64,000 bases of DNA from Balneolaceae bacterium (GCA_007134695.1 SLKI01000053.1:16779-80778), one strand, 5' to 3'; counted from the first letter of the stretch, positions 9,150 to 17,691 are shown. Translations and numbers: made by a program. The notes: generated from the letters alone by a model not told the origin.

Positions 9150-10505
9150 ATGAACGGAGGAAACTGGAACACGGTAACGCTGATACGCAAAAAGAGAGAT
9201 GGGGTGGCCCTCTCATCCGATGAGATCGAATTTCTGATTAATGAGTATACGGCCGACCGGATCCCGGATTATCAAATGAGTGCTCTGTTGATGGCTGCTT
9301 TCATCAACGGACTGGATGATGGCGAAACAGATGCACTGACCGATGCGATGCTCAATTCGGGAAGGGTGCTGGATCTGTCGGGCATTCCGGGAAATAAGGT
9401 CGACAAGCACTCAACCGGCGGTGTCGGAGATAAGCTATCGCTCATTCTGGCACCGATTGCAGCAAGTGCAGGGGTGCCTGTTCCCATGATTTCTGGTAGA
9501 GGATTGGGCCATACGGGGGGCACACTTGACAAACTGGAATCGATACCCGGGTTTCGAACCGGCCTTTCACTGAAAGAATTTCAGCACATACTTTCCCGGC
9601 ACAATCTGGTTTTGGGAGGACAAACAGAAGAGATTGCTCCAGCCGACAAGCGGATCTATGCACTCCGTGATGTTACGGCGACGGTGGAATCGATCCCCCT
9701 GATTTCGGCCAGTATCATGAGTAAAAAACTTGCAGAGGGGATCGACGGCCTGGTGCTCGATGTCAAATTCGGCTCCGGCGCCTTTATGCAGGAGCAGGAG
9801 CGGGCGATCAAGCTGGCGGAGACGCTGGTGGGAATAGGCCGGCGTTTCGGAAAACGTACGGTTGCCTGGCTGACTGATATGAATCAGCCGCTCGGTTATG
9901 CGGTGGGAAATTGGCTCGAAGTTTATGAAAGCATTATGACGCTGAGAGGAGAAGGCCCGGAAGATGTGGAAAGATTATCCTGTTTGCTGGCCGGAACAAT
10001 GATCTGGATCGGCAAGAGAGCCGGATCACTTGAGGAAGGTGTGGAACGGGCCTATGAGCAGCTCCGGAATGGTGAAGCATTCGACAAGTGGCTCGATCTG
10101 GTTGGTGAGCAGGGAGGCGACCGATCTGTGATCGAGGATCCCTCACTCTATCCCGAAGCTTCTTGCAAGTCGACTCTGGAGGCACCACGCTCCGGCTATC
10201 TGACATCGATCGATTCCTGGAAGATCGGGATGGCATCTCTGGAGCTGGGTGCCGGAAGGAAAACCAAAGATGATGTGGTCGATCCGAAAGCCGGAATCCT
10301 GCTCAGGAAGAAAATCGGCGAGCAGGTACAGAAAGGTGAAACAATTGCCACTCTTTTTACGAACAACAGGCAGTCACTTAAAATAGCCGAAGAGATGGTG
10401 ACCGGCGCAATCGGCATTATGGATTCAAAAAAGCAACCCGGCCGGCTCATAACCCACAGGGTAGACGATGATGGGATACACCGATGGGAGAAAACTACTT
10501 TATGA
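9150..10505 (+). CDS. Thymidine/pyrimidine-nucleoside phosphorylase
   Basis: A 451-residue cytoplasmic enzyme that cleaves pyrimidine (deoxy)nucleosides with phosphate to give base and (deoxy)ribose-1-phosphate. It starts with the alpha-helical domain (TLIRKKRDGVALSSDEIEFL), then the phosphate-binding loop DKHSTGGVGDKLSL and the signature SGRGLGHTGGTLDKLE of the DeoA/Pdp family, then the substrate-site phrase YALRDVTATVESIPLI. The C-terminal lipoyl-like domain is present (KKIGEQVQKGETIATLF). Whether it is thymidine-specific (DeoA) or broad (Pdp) cannot be told, so no symbol is given. Start: the ATG at 9150 follows a weak purine-rich stretch. It stands alone, divergent from pdxB. Confidence 0.95.
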   Translation: MNGGNWNTVTLIRKKRDGVALSSDEIEFLINEYTADRIPDYQMSALLMAAFINGLDDGETDALTDAMLNSGRVLDLSGIPGNKVDKHSTGGVGDKLSLILAPIAASAGVPVPMISGRGLGHTGGTLDKLESIPGFRTGLSLKEFQHILSRHNLVLGGQTEEIAPADKRIYALRDVTATVESIPLISASIMSKKLAEGIDGLVLDVKFGSGAFMQEQERAIKLAETLVGIGRRFGKRTVAWLTDMNQPLGYAVGNWLEVYESIMTLRGEGPEDVERLSCLLAGTMIWIGKRAGSLEEGVERAYEQLRNGEAFDKWLDLVGEQGGDRSVIEDPSLYPEASCKSTLEAPRSGYLTSIDSWKIGMASLELGAGRKTKDDVVDPKAGILLRKKIGEQVQKGETIATLFTNNRQSLKIAEEMVTGAIGIMDSKKQPGRLITHRVDDDGIHRWEKTTL

Positions 10506-10606
10506 GTCGTTGAAATTCTATAAATTTTAGTACGTTAGCATATAAGCGACAAGTTCAGCCGGAAGGCCGGGCCAACATGCCTAAATTTTAAATAACCTTC
10601 AGTATT

Positions 10607-11401
10607 ATGTTTCAACGTTTTATCAGGGCCATAAAATCGATGTTTGGCGGAATGGTCTCTTCCATCGAAGATCCAAAATTGATTCTCGAACAGAATATCC
10701 GGGAGTTGAACGATCAGATTCCGCAGATGAATGAAAATATCGCCACTGTCAAGGCGAACATGGTGATGCTCCAGAAAGAGGTTAAACGGTATGAAAAGAG
10801 TATCGAAGACCTGACCAACAAGATCAAATCGGCTATTAATGCAGATCGGGACGATATCGCCGAAGGGTATGCCATGCAGCTCGAAAAACACAAGGAAAAC
10901 CTGCAGCAGAGCCGTGAACAACTGAAGTATGCCGAGCAGGCATATGAAAAAGCACAGAAAGTCAAAAAGGCCTTCATGCGGGAAAAAGATCGCAAGATCA
11001 AGGAGGCCAGAGAAGCGATGCGTGCCAGTGAACGTGCAGAGTGGCAGGCTCGGGTAGCCGATACTCTGGAACAGTTTGAAATGGGCGGGATCGATCAGAC
11101 ACACGATGAGATGTTGACACGACTGAACGAAAAGACGGCTCAGAATGAAGCTCGCATGGAACTGGCGCTCGACAGCGTCGATACACAAACGATGGAGATC
11201 GAAGCCAACGCCGAAAAAATGAGAGCACAGGAGCTGATCAGTCAGTTCAAACGGGAGATGGGCAAGGAATCCGCTCCGTCGAAGAGTAGCGGTGCAGAGG
11301 GTCCGGAAGCTGAAAAAAAGAAAAGTATCGACGTCGATGAAGAATCCGGTCCGCAGAAACAGCCAGACAAAACTGTCGGCCGGGATCGTGCGAAAAATTG
11401 A
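10607..11401 (+). CDS. pspA: PspA/IM30 family membrane-remodelling protein
   Basis: A 264-residue, almost entirely helical protein of the PspA/IM30 (Vipp1) family, now known to be structurally related to ESCRT-III. It has the amphipathic N-terminal helix (MFQRFIRAIKSMFGGMVSSI) that binds stressed membranes, followed by the family phrase EDPKLILEQNIRELNDQIPQ and a long coiled-coil hairpin to about residue 225. The last 40 residues are a charged low-complexity tail not found in E. coli PspA. It lies 18 bp before a small coiled-coil protein resembling its own C-terminal region. There is no visible pspF or sigma-54 -24/-12 promoter (GG-N10-GC) upstream, so control differs from the enterobacterial psp system. 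Confidence 0.93.
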   Translation: MFQRFIRAIKSMFGGMVSSIEDPKLILEQNIRELNDQIPQMNENIATVKANMVMLQKEVKRYEKSIEDLTNKIKSAINADRDDIAEGYAMQLEKHKENLQQSREQLKYAEQAYEKAQKVKKAFMREKDRKIKEAREAMRASERAEWQARVADTLEQFEMGGIDQTHDEMLTRLNEKTAQNEARMELALDSVDTQTMEIEANAEKMRAQELISQFKREMGKESAPSKSSGAEGPEAEKKKSIDVDEESGPQKQPDKTVGRDRAKN

Positions 11402-11419
11402 TAATAGTTACATGGAACG

Positions 11420-11995
11420 ATGAGCAGCCGTAGTGAACAGGAACGTCAGCGCCTCAAGGAGGAGTACAAAGAGCACTATCGAAAAGTGCGAGAGGCCAAG
11501 GAGAAGCTTCGTCGAAGCCGTTCCACACGATCGATTTCGAAAGCGATGGATCAGCTGAACGCCGATGAGCTGCTCTCTTCGGTGGATGAGTTTGTCGATC
11601 GGCTTCGGCACAATGTTGCCAGTATTGAGGCTCGTCTCGATGTGGCGCTTGAAAACCTGACCGGTGAGGAATCTGCCCGCCCTTCAGGACAGGCCGCCCG
11701 GGAGTTTGAGAACCAGGCAAAAAAAGATAAAGCTCAGGAGACGATACGACAGGCTAAACTGGAAATGGGCATGCTCTATAAAGAACTCGAAGAGCGGGCC
11801 GAAGAGATGAGGGTAGAAAAGACTGTTGGAGTACCCCGCGAGGAGAAAGGTGAGCTTTCAACGGAAGAAGCTGAGTCAAAAAATCTGGACAAAACCGAAA
11901 CGAGTCAGACCGGTTCGGGAACGTCATCGGAAACCGAACCTCAAACCGGAACACGCGGGACAGGAATTGAAAAAGGGAAAACGGGGCAGGAGTAA
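11420..11995 (+). CDS. Charged coiled-coil protein, PspA C-terminus-like
   Basis: No family recognised with certainty. The 191-residue protein is highly charged, has no signal peptide or membrane segment, and has a Glu/Thr/Gly-rich disordered tail of about 50 residues. Two stretches resemble the PspA protein next door: IEARLDVALENL against NEARMELALDSV, and AQETIRQAKLEMG against AQELISQFKREMG, in the same order. It may be a truncated, diverged PspA paralogue lacking the membrane-binding helix, perhaps modulating PspA assembly; that is inference. It lies 18 bp after pspA and ends 3 bp before the next gene, so the three are very likely one operon. Confidence 0.8.
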   Translation: MSSRSEQERQRLKEEYKEHYRKVREAKEKLRRSRSTRSISKAMDQLNADELLSSVDEFVDRLRHNVASIEARLDVALENLTGEESARPSGQAAREFENQAKKDKAQETIRQAKLEMGMLYKELEERAEEMRVEKTVGVPREEKGELSTEEAESKNLDKTETSQTGSGTSSETEPQTGTRGTGIEKGKTGQE

Positions 11996-11998
11996 AAG

Positions 11999-12901
11999 AT
12001 GAAAGAAGAGGAACAGTTCATCAACTATACCCGGGAAGCATTTTTGCATCCGATGAATCTCGGGCTGCTCTTTGTTTCCGCTCTCACTGCATTCTTTCTG
12101 AGTGATGTTGGTATCGCATCCAACCTGATTCTTACACTCGCTTTCGGGACGGAGCTGGTCTATCTGGGGATCGTGCCGAGACTGCCGAGGTTCAAGCGGA
12201 ATATCCGCCTGAAAAAGATCAAGAATCGTGACAGTGCAGAAGAGGAAAAGCTGATTTTCCAGCAGCTCAACTCTGAATCGCGAAGAAGATTTCTTGTTCT
12301 GAAACATCTTTCCGGATTGATTCGAAAGAATTTTGAAAAACTGCCGTACACTTCACAGGGGCTTCTCGATAATATTCGGAAAAAAATTGATGAACTGATG
12401 TCGAACTACATATCGTTGCTGGATCTCCATCGGCGTTATGAGCTCTACATGAACAGTTCGGTGGAGGAAGGCCTGCGTGAAGAGGTCGAGTCACTTTCGA
12501 AAAAGATCGAACAGCTGGAATCCGAACGGCTCATTGCTACCAAAAAGAGGCGGCTTCAGATCCTTAAGAAACGACTTGCCAAATTTGAACTTGCCAAAGA
12601 GAAGTATATGATTTGCGAGACGCATCTTGAAACGATCGAAGATGCAATTCACTATATCTACGAACAGTCGATGACGATGAGCAATGCCGAGGAGATCGGA
12701 ATGCAGCTCGACAATCTGCTCCTCGAAGTGGAAGAAACTTCTCATTTGATTGATGAGCTCGATCAGGATATTTTCCCGGTCCTGGATGATTTCGAAACGG
12801 AAATCCAACCGGATAATCTAACGGAACCAAACAAAGAGTCCGAGCTTCGGGAACCGGATGCGAAAGCCGGACAGCGGAGTGCCGGGAACTCCGGGGCTTG
12901 A
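11999..12901 (+). CDS. Membrane-anchored coiled-coil protein of the PspA operon
   Basis: Not assigned to a named family. The 300-residue protein has two adjacent hydrophobic segments at about residues 18-36 and 40-60 (a membrane hairpin), then a basic stop-transfer region (RFKRNIRLKKIKNR). About 190 residues of predicted coiled coil follow (for example EEVESLSKKIEQLESERL), then an acidic, disordered tail. Both ends are probably cytoplasmic. Three bp separate it from the preceding coiled-coil gene and 22 bp separate that from pspA, which points to a joint role in membrane maintenance. It could be a membrane dock for PspA or for the AAA+ ATPase at 15189; that is inference. Confidence 0.82.
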   Translation: MKEEEQFINYTREAFLHPMNLGLLFVSALTAFFLSDVGIASNLILTLAFGTELVYLGIVPRLPRFKRNIRLKKIKNRDSAEEEKLIFQQLNSESRRRFLVLKHLSGLIRKNFEKLPYTSQGLLDNIRKKIDELMSNYISLLDLHRRYELYMNSSVEEGLREEVESLSKKIEQLESERLIATKKRRLQILKKRLAKFELAKEKYMICETHLETIEDAIHYIYEQSMTMSNAEEIGMQLDNLLLEVEETSHLIDELDQDIFPVLDDFETEIQPDNLTEPNKESELREPDAKAGQRSAGNSGA

Positions 12902-12942
12902 GTGGCGGTTACTATTTCAACTTCAAATAAGGCTAAGTAAAG

Positions 12943-13725
12943 ATGGCTGAAAACTACGAACACCTGCTCGTCGAAACCGAATCAGATGGAATCGCTGTAG
13001 TGACAGTGAACCGACCGGATAAAATGAATGCCCTGAACAGTGATTTGCTCGATGAACTGGATCAGGTGTTCGCCGGCCTGGAATCCGATACGGAAGTGAA
13101 GGCAGTGATCGTGACGGGAGCCGGTGACAAAGCTTTTGTTGCCGGGGCAGACATCAAAGAACTGGGTCAACTGGATCAGAAGAGCGGCCGGGATACCTCT
13201 CGTAAAGGACAGCAGATTTTTGATCGGATCGAGTCCTTTCAGAAGCCGGTCGTAGCAGTTGTTAACGGTTATGCACTGGGCGGAGGTGCCGAACTGGCCA
13301 TGGCCTGCCATATCAGAATTGCTACTGATAATGCCGTTTTCGGTCTGCCCGAAGTCAGTCTTGGCCTGATACCCGGTTACGGCGGAACACAGAGGCTTCC
13401 ACAACTCGTGGGGAGGGGCAAAGCGCTGGAGATGATTTTAAGCGGCGGTATGATCAAGGCCGGGGAGGCCCTTCAATACGGTCTGGTTAACAAGATCGCA
13501 GAAAGCGGCGATCCGTTGAATGAAGCTCGCCAAATGCTGGCACAGATGCTCAAGCATGGTCCTATCGCTCTGTCGATGGCAATTCAGGCAATCAACAGTG
13601 CCGGAAGCGATAACGGGTACGATGTAGAAGCGGACTGCTTTGGACAGCTTTGCAATACCGATGATTTCAAAGAGGGAACCTCTGCGTTTCTGGAAAAACG
13701 TAAACCTGACTTCCAGGGTCGTTGA
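12943..13725 (+). CDS. Enoyl-CoA hydratase/isomerase family protein
   Basis: A 260-residue crotonase-fold enzyme, which hydrates trans-2-enoyl-CoA in fatty-acid beta-oxidation. The oxyanion-hole phrases AFVAGADIKEL and NGYALGGGAELAMAC are present. Both catalytic glutamates occur in their usual contexts (GGGAELAM and GLPEVSLGLIPGYGGTQRLP), so it should be a hydratase rather than only an isomerase. Length is typical. It lies 41 bp after the PspA-operon genes but has no evident link to them; the FadE-type dehydrogenase at 44 kb is a possible pathway partner. Confidence 0.95.
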   Translation: MAENYEHLLVETESDGIAVVTVNRPDKMNALNSDLLDELDQVFAGLESDTEVKAVIVTGAGDKAFVAGADIKELGQLDQKSGRDTSRKGQQIFDRIESFQKPVVAVVNGYALGGGAELAMACHIRIATDNAVFGLPEVSLGLIPGYGGTQRLPQLVGRGKALEMILSGGMIKAGEALQYGLVNKIAESGDPLNEARQMLAQMLKHGPIALSMAIQAINSAGSDNGYDVEADCFGQLCNTDDFKEGTSAFLEKRKPDFQGR

Positions 13726-13789
13726 TCAGAAACTTTACGATTATGCCGGTATATGTCACAACGCCGATCCAATACCATCATCGGGTAGA

Positions 13790-13831
13790 CAAATTTCGGC
13801 ATCGAAAAGGCAATTTTCGGCATCGATCAGC
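13790..13831 (+). repeat. Two imperfect 21-bp tandem repeats
   Basis: Two copies at 13790-13810 and 13811-13831 share the core TTTCGGCATCGA. They lie in the 180-bp gap between the enoyl-CoA hydratase and the CNNM gene. No promoter or terminator could be tied to them. Confidence 0.6.
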
Positions 13832-13906
13832 CATGGCCGATAATGAAAAGCCTGAACAACGAACCGGCCGATTGAACCGTTATGGTTGTCATATAATGAC
13901 TCGGAA

Positions 13907-15196
13907 ATGACAGAAACGGTAATTATTATCGGTACGATTTTTTTAAGCGGGTTCTTTTCCGGCTCCGAAATTGCGTTTGTATCTGCAAACAGGCTCAAAC
14001 TTGAGATTGAGGCGCGAAAAGATACCTTTCTTGCAAAATCGCTTGCCTATTTCCTTCACAAGCCGGAGACATTTCTGACAACGACACTTGTGGGCAATAA
14101 CATCGTTAATGTTCTCTATGCAACTCTGATGGCGATATTTCTCTACACACCGGTGCAGCAGGGGTATGAAGTGATTGTCGGAAGCGTTCCATCTGCAGCC
14201 ATGATACTCCTGATCCAGACGGTGATCGCCGCCGTTGTGATCATGATCTTCGGGGAGATTCTTCCCAAAGCATTTTACAGGATTCAGGCAGAATTTATGG
14301 TCAAAATGGTATCTGTTCCGATGCGGCTGACAAACTGGTTGCTCAAACCACTGATTGGCATCTCCAACTCCTCGTCCAATATCCTGGTCAAATTGCTCAA
14401 GGTGGGGAATGAACGTGGAGAAAGAGTATTTCGTCGGCAGGATGTGGAGATGATATTCAAGGAACTGGCCGATAGTGGCGGCGGAGAGGATTTTGATCGT
14501 GAAGATTCAGAAATTCTCCAGAATGTGCTAGAGCTTTCCAACAAGAGGGTTAAAGAGACAATGATCCCGCGCACCGAAATCATTGCAGTCGAAAAAAAGT
14601 CTACAATCGAAGAAGTAAAAAATACATTTATCACATCCGGTCACTCCAAATTGCCGGTTTTCCAGGAGACGATCGACGATATTATCGGTGTTGTATTTGC
14701 TCACGACCTTTTCCACCATCCCGAATCACTGGGTGAGATTATGAGACCGGTCAAGCTCATTCCTTCGAGTAAAAAGTCTAAAGATCTGCTTACCGAATTC
14801 CGACAAAGCAATATTTCCGTTGCAATTGTGATTGATGAATATGGAGGGACGGCCGGAATGGTCACGATCGAAGATCTGATCGAAGAGGTTGTCGGGGATA
14901 TCCAGGATGAATATGATACTGAAGAGACAATCATCAAGCGTGTAGCTCCGGAAATGTATGTTGTCAGTGCCAATGTGGAGATCGAGGATTTGTTGATGAA
15001 GTATCCGGAAATAGGGCTAAGTGACCAGGAAGGTCATGATAAATTTGAAACACTGGCCGGCTATATTATCAACCACCTGGGCCGGATCCCAAAAGTAAAT
15101 GAGGAAATAGTGATCGGTCGTCACAAGTTTATCATCAGCAAGGCGACCCCGAACAGGCTGGAGATGGTAAAATTAATTTTACGGGATTATGATTGA
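13907..15196 (+). CDS. CNNM/CorC-type hemolysin family membrane protein
   Basis: About 429 residues from the ATG at 13907 (MTETVIIIGTIFLSGFFSGSE); a TTG at 13886 would add seven polar residues in front of the first membrane helix and is less likely. The N-terminal CNNM (DUF21) domain has about four membrane helices with the motif SGFFSGSEIAF. Then come a tandem CBS-domain pair (MIPRTEIIAVEKKSTIEEV to AIVIDEYGGTAGMVTIEDLIEEVVGDIQDEYD) and a C-terminal CorC_HlyC domain. The family covers Mg2+/Co2+ efflux or tolerance proteins; older 'hemolysin' naming is not functional evidence. Its last 8 bp overlap the ATPase gene, so the two are translationally coupled. Confidence 0.93.
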   Translation: MTETVIIIGTIFLSGFFSGSEIAFVSANRLKLEIEARKDTFLAKSLAYFLHKPETFLTTTLVGNNIVNVLYATLMAIFLYTPVQQGYEVIVGSVPSAAMILLIQTVIAAVVIMIFGEILPKAFYRIQAEFMVKMVSVPMRLTNWLLKPLIGISNSSSNILVKLLKVGNERGERVFRRQDVEMIFKELADSGGGEDFDREDSEILQNVLELSNKRVKETMIPRTEIIAVEKKSTIEEVKNTFITSGHSKLPVFQETIDDIIGVVFAHDLFHHPESLGEIMRPVKLIPSSKKSKDLLTEFRQSNISVAIVIDEYGGTAGMVTIEDLIEEVVGDIQDEYDTEETIIKRVAPEMYVVSANVEIEDLLMKYPEIGLSDQEGHDKFETLAGYIINHLGRIPKVNEEIVIGRHKFIISKATPNRLEMVKLILRDYD

Positions 15197-16913
15197 TAAC
15201 TATCCGGGATGGGCCAGAGAGCTGGCTCAAAAGTACCTGAGTCGAACCGTAAGCCAATTTCTGCTTCACGGAAATGTTCACGATTTGGTCCCGGTCGGAA
15301 CAGAGGGGAAGAGATCATTTCAGCGCCTGAAAAAATTTCTGTCCGACGAGTTGTTCGGAGCCCGGGACGTCGTAATTTTTTATGATCGTGCCACCGGAAT
15401 CTATTTCCGGGACGAAGAGTCTAGAAAAGATTTCAACAGGGCAGTCAGCGGAAGAGATACATTGATCGGAACCGAAATTGCAGGCAAAATTCCCAAAGAT
15501 CCCGTACGCGCTTTCTCTGTATTGGAACAATATTTGAGATTGCGTCTCGACCAGAAACGGAGTATAGCACTAATCATCGACTATGGAGAGACCATCGTAC
15601 CGATGAATGAAGCGGGAACCAGTGGCGCAGAAGATCGGAACGCGCTGGTCTACCTGTTGAGGTGGGCTCATGACCCGCTCTTTCTGGCTGCTGATTTTAC
15701 AACCGTGTTGCTTTCGGAAAATCTGGCTGACCTGAACAAAACACTGATCCAGAATCCCCATAATGCTGAAATTCGCATCCCGATCCCCGGTGAAAATGAG
15801 CGGCTCGATTTTATCCGGAACGAGATTCCCGCCGAAGAGTATGACGATTACTCTGCAGTGGATGCACAGGTGTTGGCTCGTCAGACAGCGGGCCTTAACC
15901 TGATCCACATTCGCTCTATACTGGCCGGCGCAAAAGAGAACCGATCACCGGTGACGTTCGAACGGTTAACTCAGGTAAAAAAAGAGATGATCGAAGCCGA
16001 AGCCTACGGCCTGCTGGAATTTGTTGAGACATCGAATAATCTGGATTCGGTTGCAGGTCACAAGTCCGTAAAAGAGCATTTGCGCCAGGCTGTTCAAGCA
16101 CTCAAACAGGGTAGAGAAGATGTGCTTCCCATGGGATATTTAATTTGCGGCCCGGTTGGAACAGGTAAAACATGGCTGGTCACCTGTTTTGCCGGCGAAG
16201 TCGGTATACCGATGGTTCGGCTTAAGAATTTTCGCAGCCAATGGCAGGGTGTGACTGAAGGAAACCTCGAAAAAATTCTCAACATTCTGAAGGCGATGTC
16301 GCCGGTAGCGGTAATGATCGATGAGGCGGATGCATATCTTGGAGACCGCAGTTCAACGGGAGACAGCGGGGTATCGAGTCGTGTCTTTTCTCAGATCGCT
16401 TCTTTTATGAGCGATACGTCTAATCGGGGTCGAATTCTCTGGTTTTTAATGACTGCACGGCCCGATCTGATGCCGGTAGACCTTAAGCGTCAGGGCCGTG
16501 CAGAAGAGCATCTTGCTCTTTTTCCGCCTTCGACTGAAGAGGAGCGAAGAGAGGTTTTTGAAGCGATGAAAAAGAAAACGGGACTGGTCATGACCGAGAA
16601 GCACCTTCCTTCTGTTATTGTTAACGGTAAGAAAGTGTTTTCGGGAGCCGACATGGAAGCGGCTCTTACCCGGGCCAAATTCCGGGCGGCTGCACAGGGA
16701 AAGATCAAAGTGACCCCCGAAATATTGGAAGAGACACTCGAAAATTTTCTCTCTCCAAGTTACCCGGAAGAAGTGGAGTTGCAGACTTTAAATGCAGTCA
16801 TTGAGTGTACATCGAGAGAACTTCTGCCACAGGAGTATCGCGACGCCGATCGTGCTGAACTTATGCAGCGGATCGCCGAGCTGGAGATGCAGATCGGCGT
16901 TTCGCCGGTCTAA
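15189..16913 (+). CDS. Double AAA+ ATPase with degenerate N-terminal AAA half
   Basis: A 574-residue cytoplasmic ATPase. The C-terminal half (about 285-525) is a complete classical AAA module: Walker A GPVGTGKT at 321-328, Walker B VAVMIDEAD at 373-381, a sensor-1 region at MTARPD and an arginine-finger-like GR in KRQGR. The N-terminal half (about 1-265) has no Walker A but keeps AAA-like layout: a hydrophobic Walker-B-like strand (SIALIIDYGE), a sensor-1-like strand (TTVLLSEN) and the lid entry phrase RIPIPGENERLDFI. This two-module plan resembles Ycf46-type ATPases and the twin AAA ATPases reported near PspA/Snf7 genes. Its start overlaps the CNNM gene by 8 bp. With PspA 3.8 kb upstream it may act as a Vps4-like disassembly factor (inference). 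Confidence 0.87.
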   Translation: MIDNYPGWARELAQKYLSRTVSQFLLHGNVHDLVPVGTEGKRSFQRLKKFLSDELFGARDVVIFYDRATGIYFRDEESRKDFNRAVSGRDTLIGTEIAGKIPKDPVRAFSVLEQYLRLRLDQKRSIALIIDYGETIVPMNEAGTSGAEDRNALVYLLRWAHDPLFLAADFTTVLLSENLADLNKTLIQNPHNAEIRIPIPGENERLDFIRNEIPAEEYDDYSAVDAQVLARQTAGLNLIHIRSILAGAKENRSPVTFERLTQVKKEMIEAEAYGLLEFVETSNNLDSVAGHKSVKEHLRQAVQALKQGREDVLPMGYLICGPVGTGKTWLVTCFAGEVGIPMVRLKNFRSQWQGVTEGNLEKILNILKAMSPVAVMIDEADAYLGDRSSTGDSGVSSRVFSQIASFMSDTSNRGRILWFLMTARPDLMPVDLKRQGRAEEHLALFPPSTEEERREVFEAMKKKTGLVMTEKHLPSVIVNGKKVFSGADMEAALTRAKFRAAAQGKIKVTPEILEETLENFLSPSYPEEVELQTLNAVIECTSRELLPQEYRDADRAELMQRIAELEMQIGVSPV

Positions 16914-17003
16914 ACATTTACGGGCTCGATCCTTCGCAGGTCTAGATTTTTACGAGTTCGATCCTTCGCAGGTCTAGATTTTTACGAGTTCGATCCTTCG
17001 CAG
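16908..17003 (-). repeat. Three 32-bp tandem repeats spanning two convergent gene ends
   Basis: Units at 16908-16939, 16940-16971 and 16972-17003. The last two are nearly identical; the first is diverged. Unit 3 contains the final codons and stop (TAG at 16974-16976 on the minus strand) of the LCIB-like gene. Unit 1 contains the stop codon of the AAA+ ATPase gene (TAA at 16911-16913). The repeats therefore fill the space between the two stop codons with copies of the 3' end of the minus-strand gene. Confidence 0.9.
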
Positions 17004-17663
17004 GTCAAACCAGTCGGGTTTGCCATAATCGGTGTTGACAATAACCCCGCCAACCAATGCAAATTTGCAATCCGGTTTCTCCCTGCTGATCTCTTTGGTC
17101 AGTTTCAGAATCTTTCTGTCGATCAGCCGGTACATCACTTCGGTTGTTTCCGGGAGGCCGGTCACATTGCTTTCCCCTTTCATCTCCTCTTCAAGTAACT
17201 TGTCGATTAGATACATCTGGTAGTCATCTTGCCGGTCTGGCAAATTTTTCTTCCGGCTTGTTAAATAGTTGAGACTGCTGTGTAGTGCTCCGCAGCAGGA
17301 GGAGGGGTTCGACTGGCCCTTGCGATTTACAAAGCCAACTTGACCATCCGATGTGATACCGATGTGAGGTCCATACAAAATAATTGCACCTCCCTGTTCG
17401 GGCAGGTGACTGATAAAAGCTTTCATACCGGTAATACCCGAAAAAGGGAAGCCTGCCAGTCCGCCGAGGAAAAAAGGATTTTCATCTACATAATCTCTGA
17501 AGTTTGTGGCCGACCTGATAATTTCGTCGCTGCAGACTGAGGTGGCGAGAAGTGTCTTGTCAAGTTCGAAACCGAACTCTCCGGTCAGTTTTCCGATAGA
17601 TTCATTGGTTATTTCTCTGCCGGGTTTTGCATCCGGATAGTACTTGCGGATTATCGATTCCAT
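16974..17663 (-). CDS. LCIB-type beta-carbonic anhydrase family protein
   Basis: A 229-residue protein from the ATG at 17663 (MESIIRKYYPDAKPG); a longer frame from 17714 would overlap hisI. It carries the conserved core of the limiting-CO2-inducible protein B/C (LCIB) family: VCSDEIIR (C44, D46, R50), FLGGLAGFPFSGITG, ILYGPHIGITSDGQVG (H100) and SSCCGA (C123/C124). In characterised algal and diatom members such Cys/His/Cys residues bind the zinc of a beta-carbonic-anhydrase-like site; which residues do so here is inferred. The family was described from algal CO2-concentrating mechanisms and has bacterial homologues. It follows hisI by 28 bp on the same strand. No signal peptide. Confidence 0.78.
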   Translation of the reverse strand: MESIIRKYYPDAKPGREITNESIGKLTGEFGFELDKTLLATSVCSDEIIRSATNFRDYVDENPFFLGGLAGFPFSGITGMKAFISHLPEQGGAIILYGPHIGITSDGQVGFVNRKGQSNPSSCCGALHSSLNYLTSRKKNLPDRQDDYQMYLIDKLLEEEMKGESNVTGLPETTEVMYRLIDRKILKLTKEISREKPDCKFALVGGVIVNTDYGKPDWFDLRRIELVKI

Positions 17664-17691
17664 AATACTTAAATATCTAATTGACTTTCGA

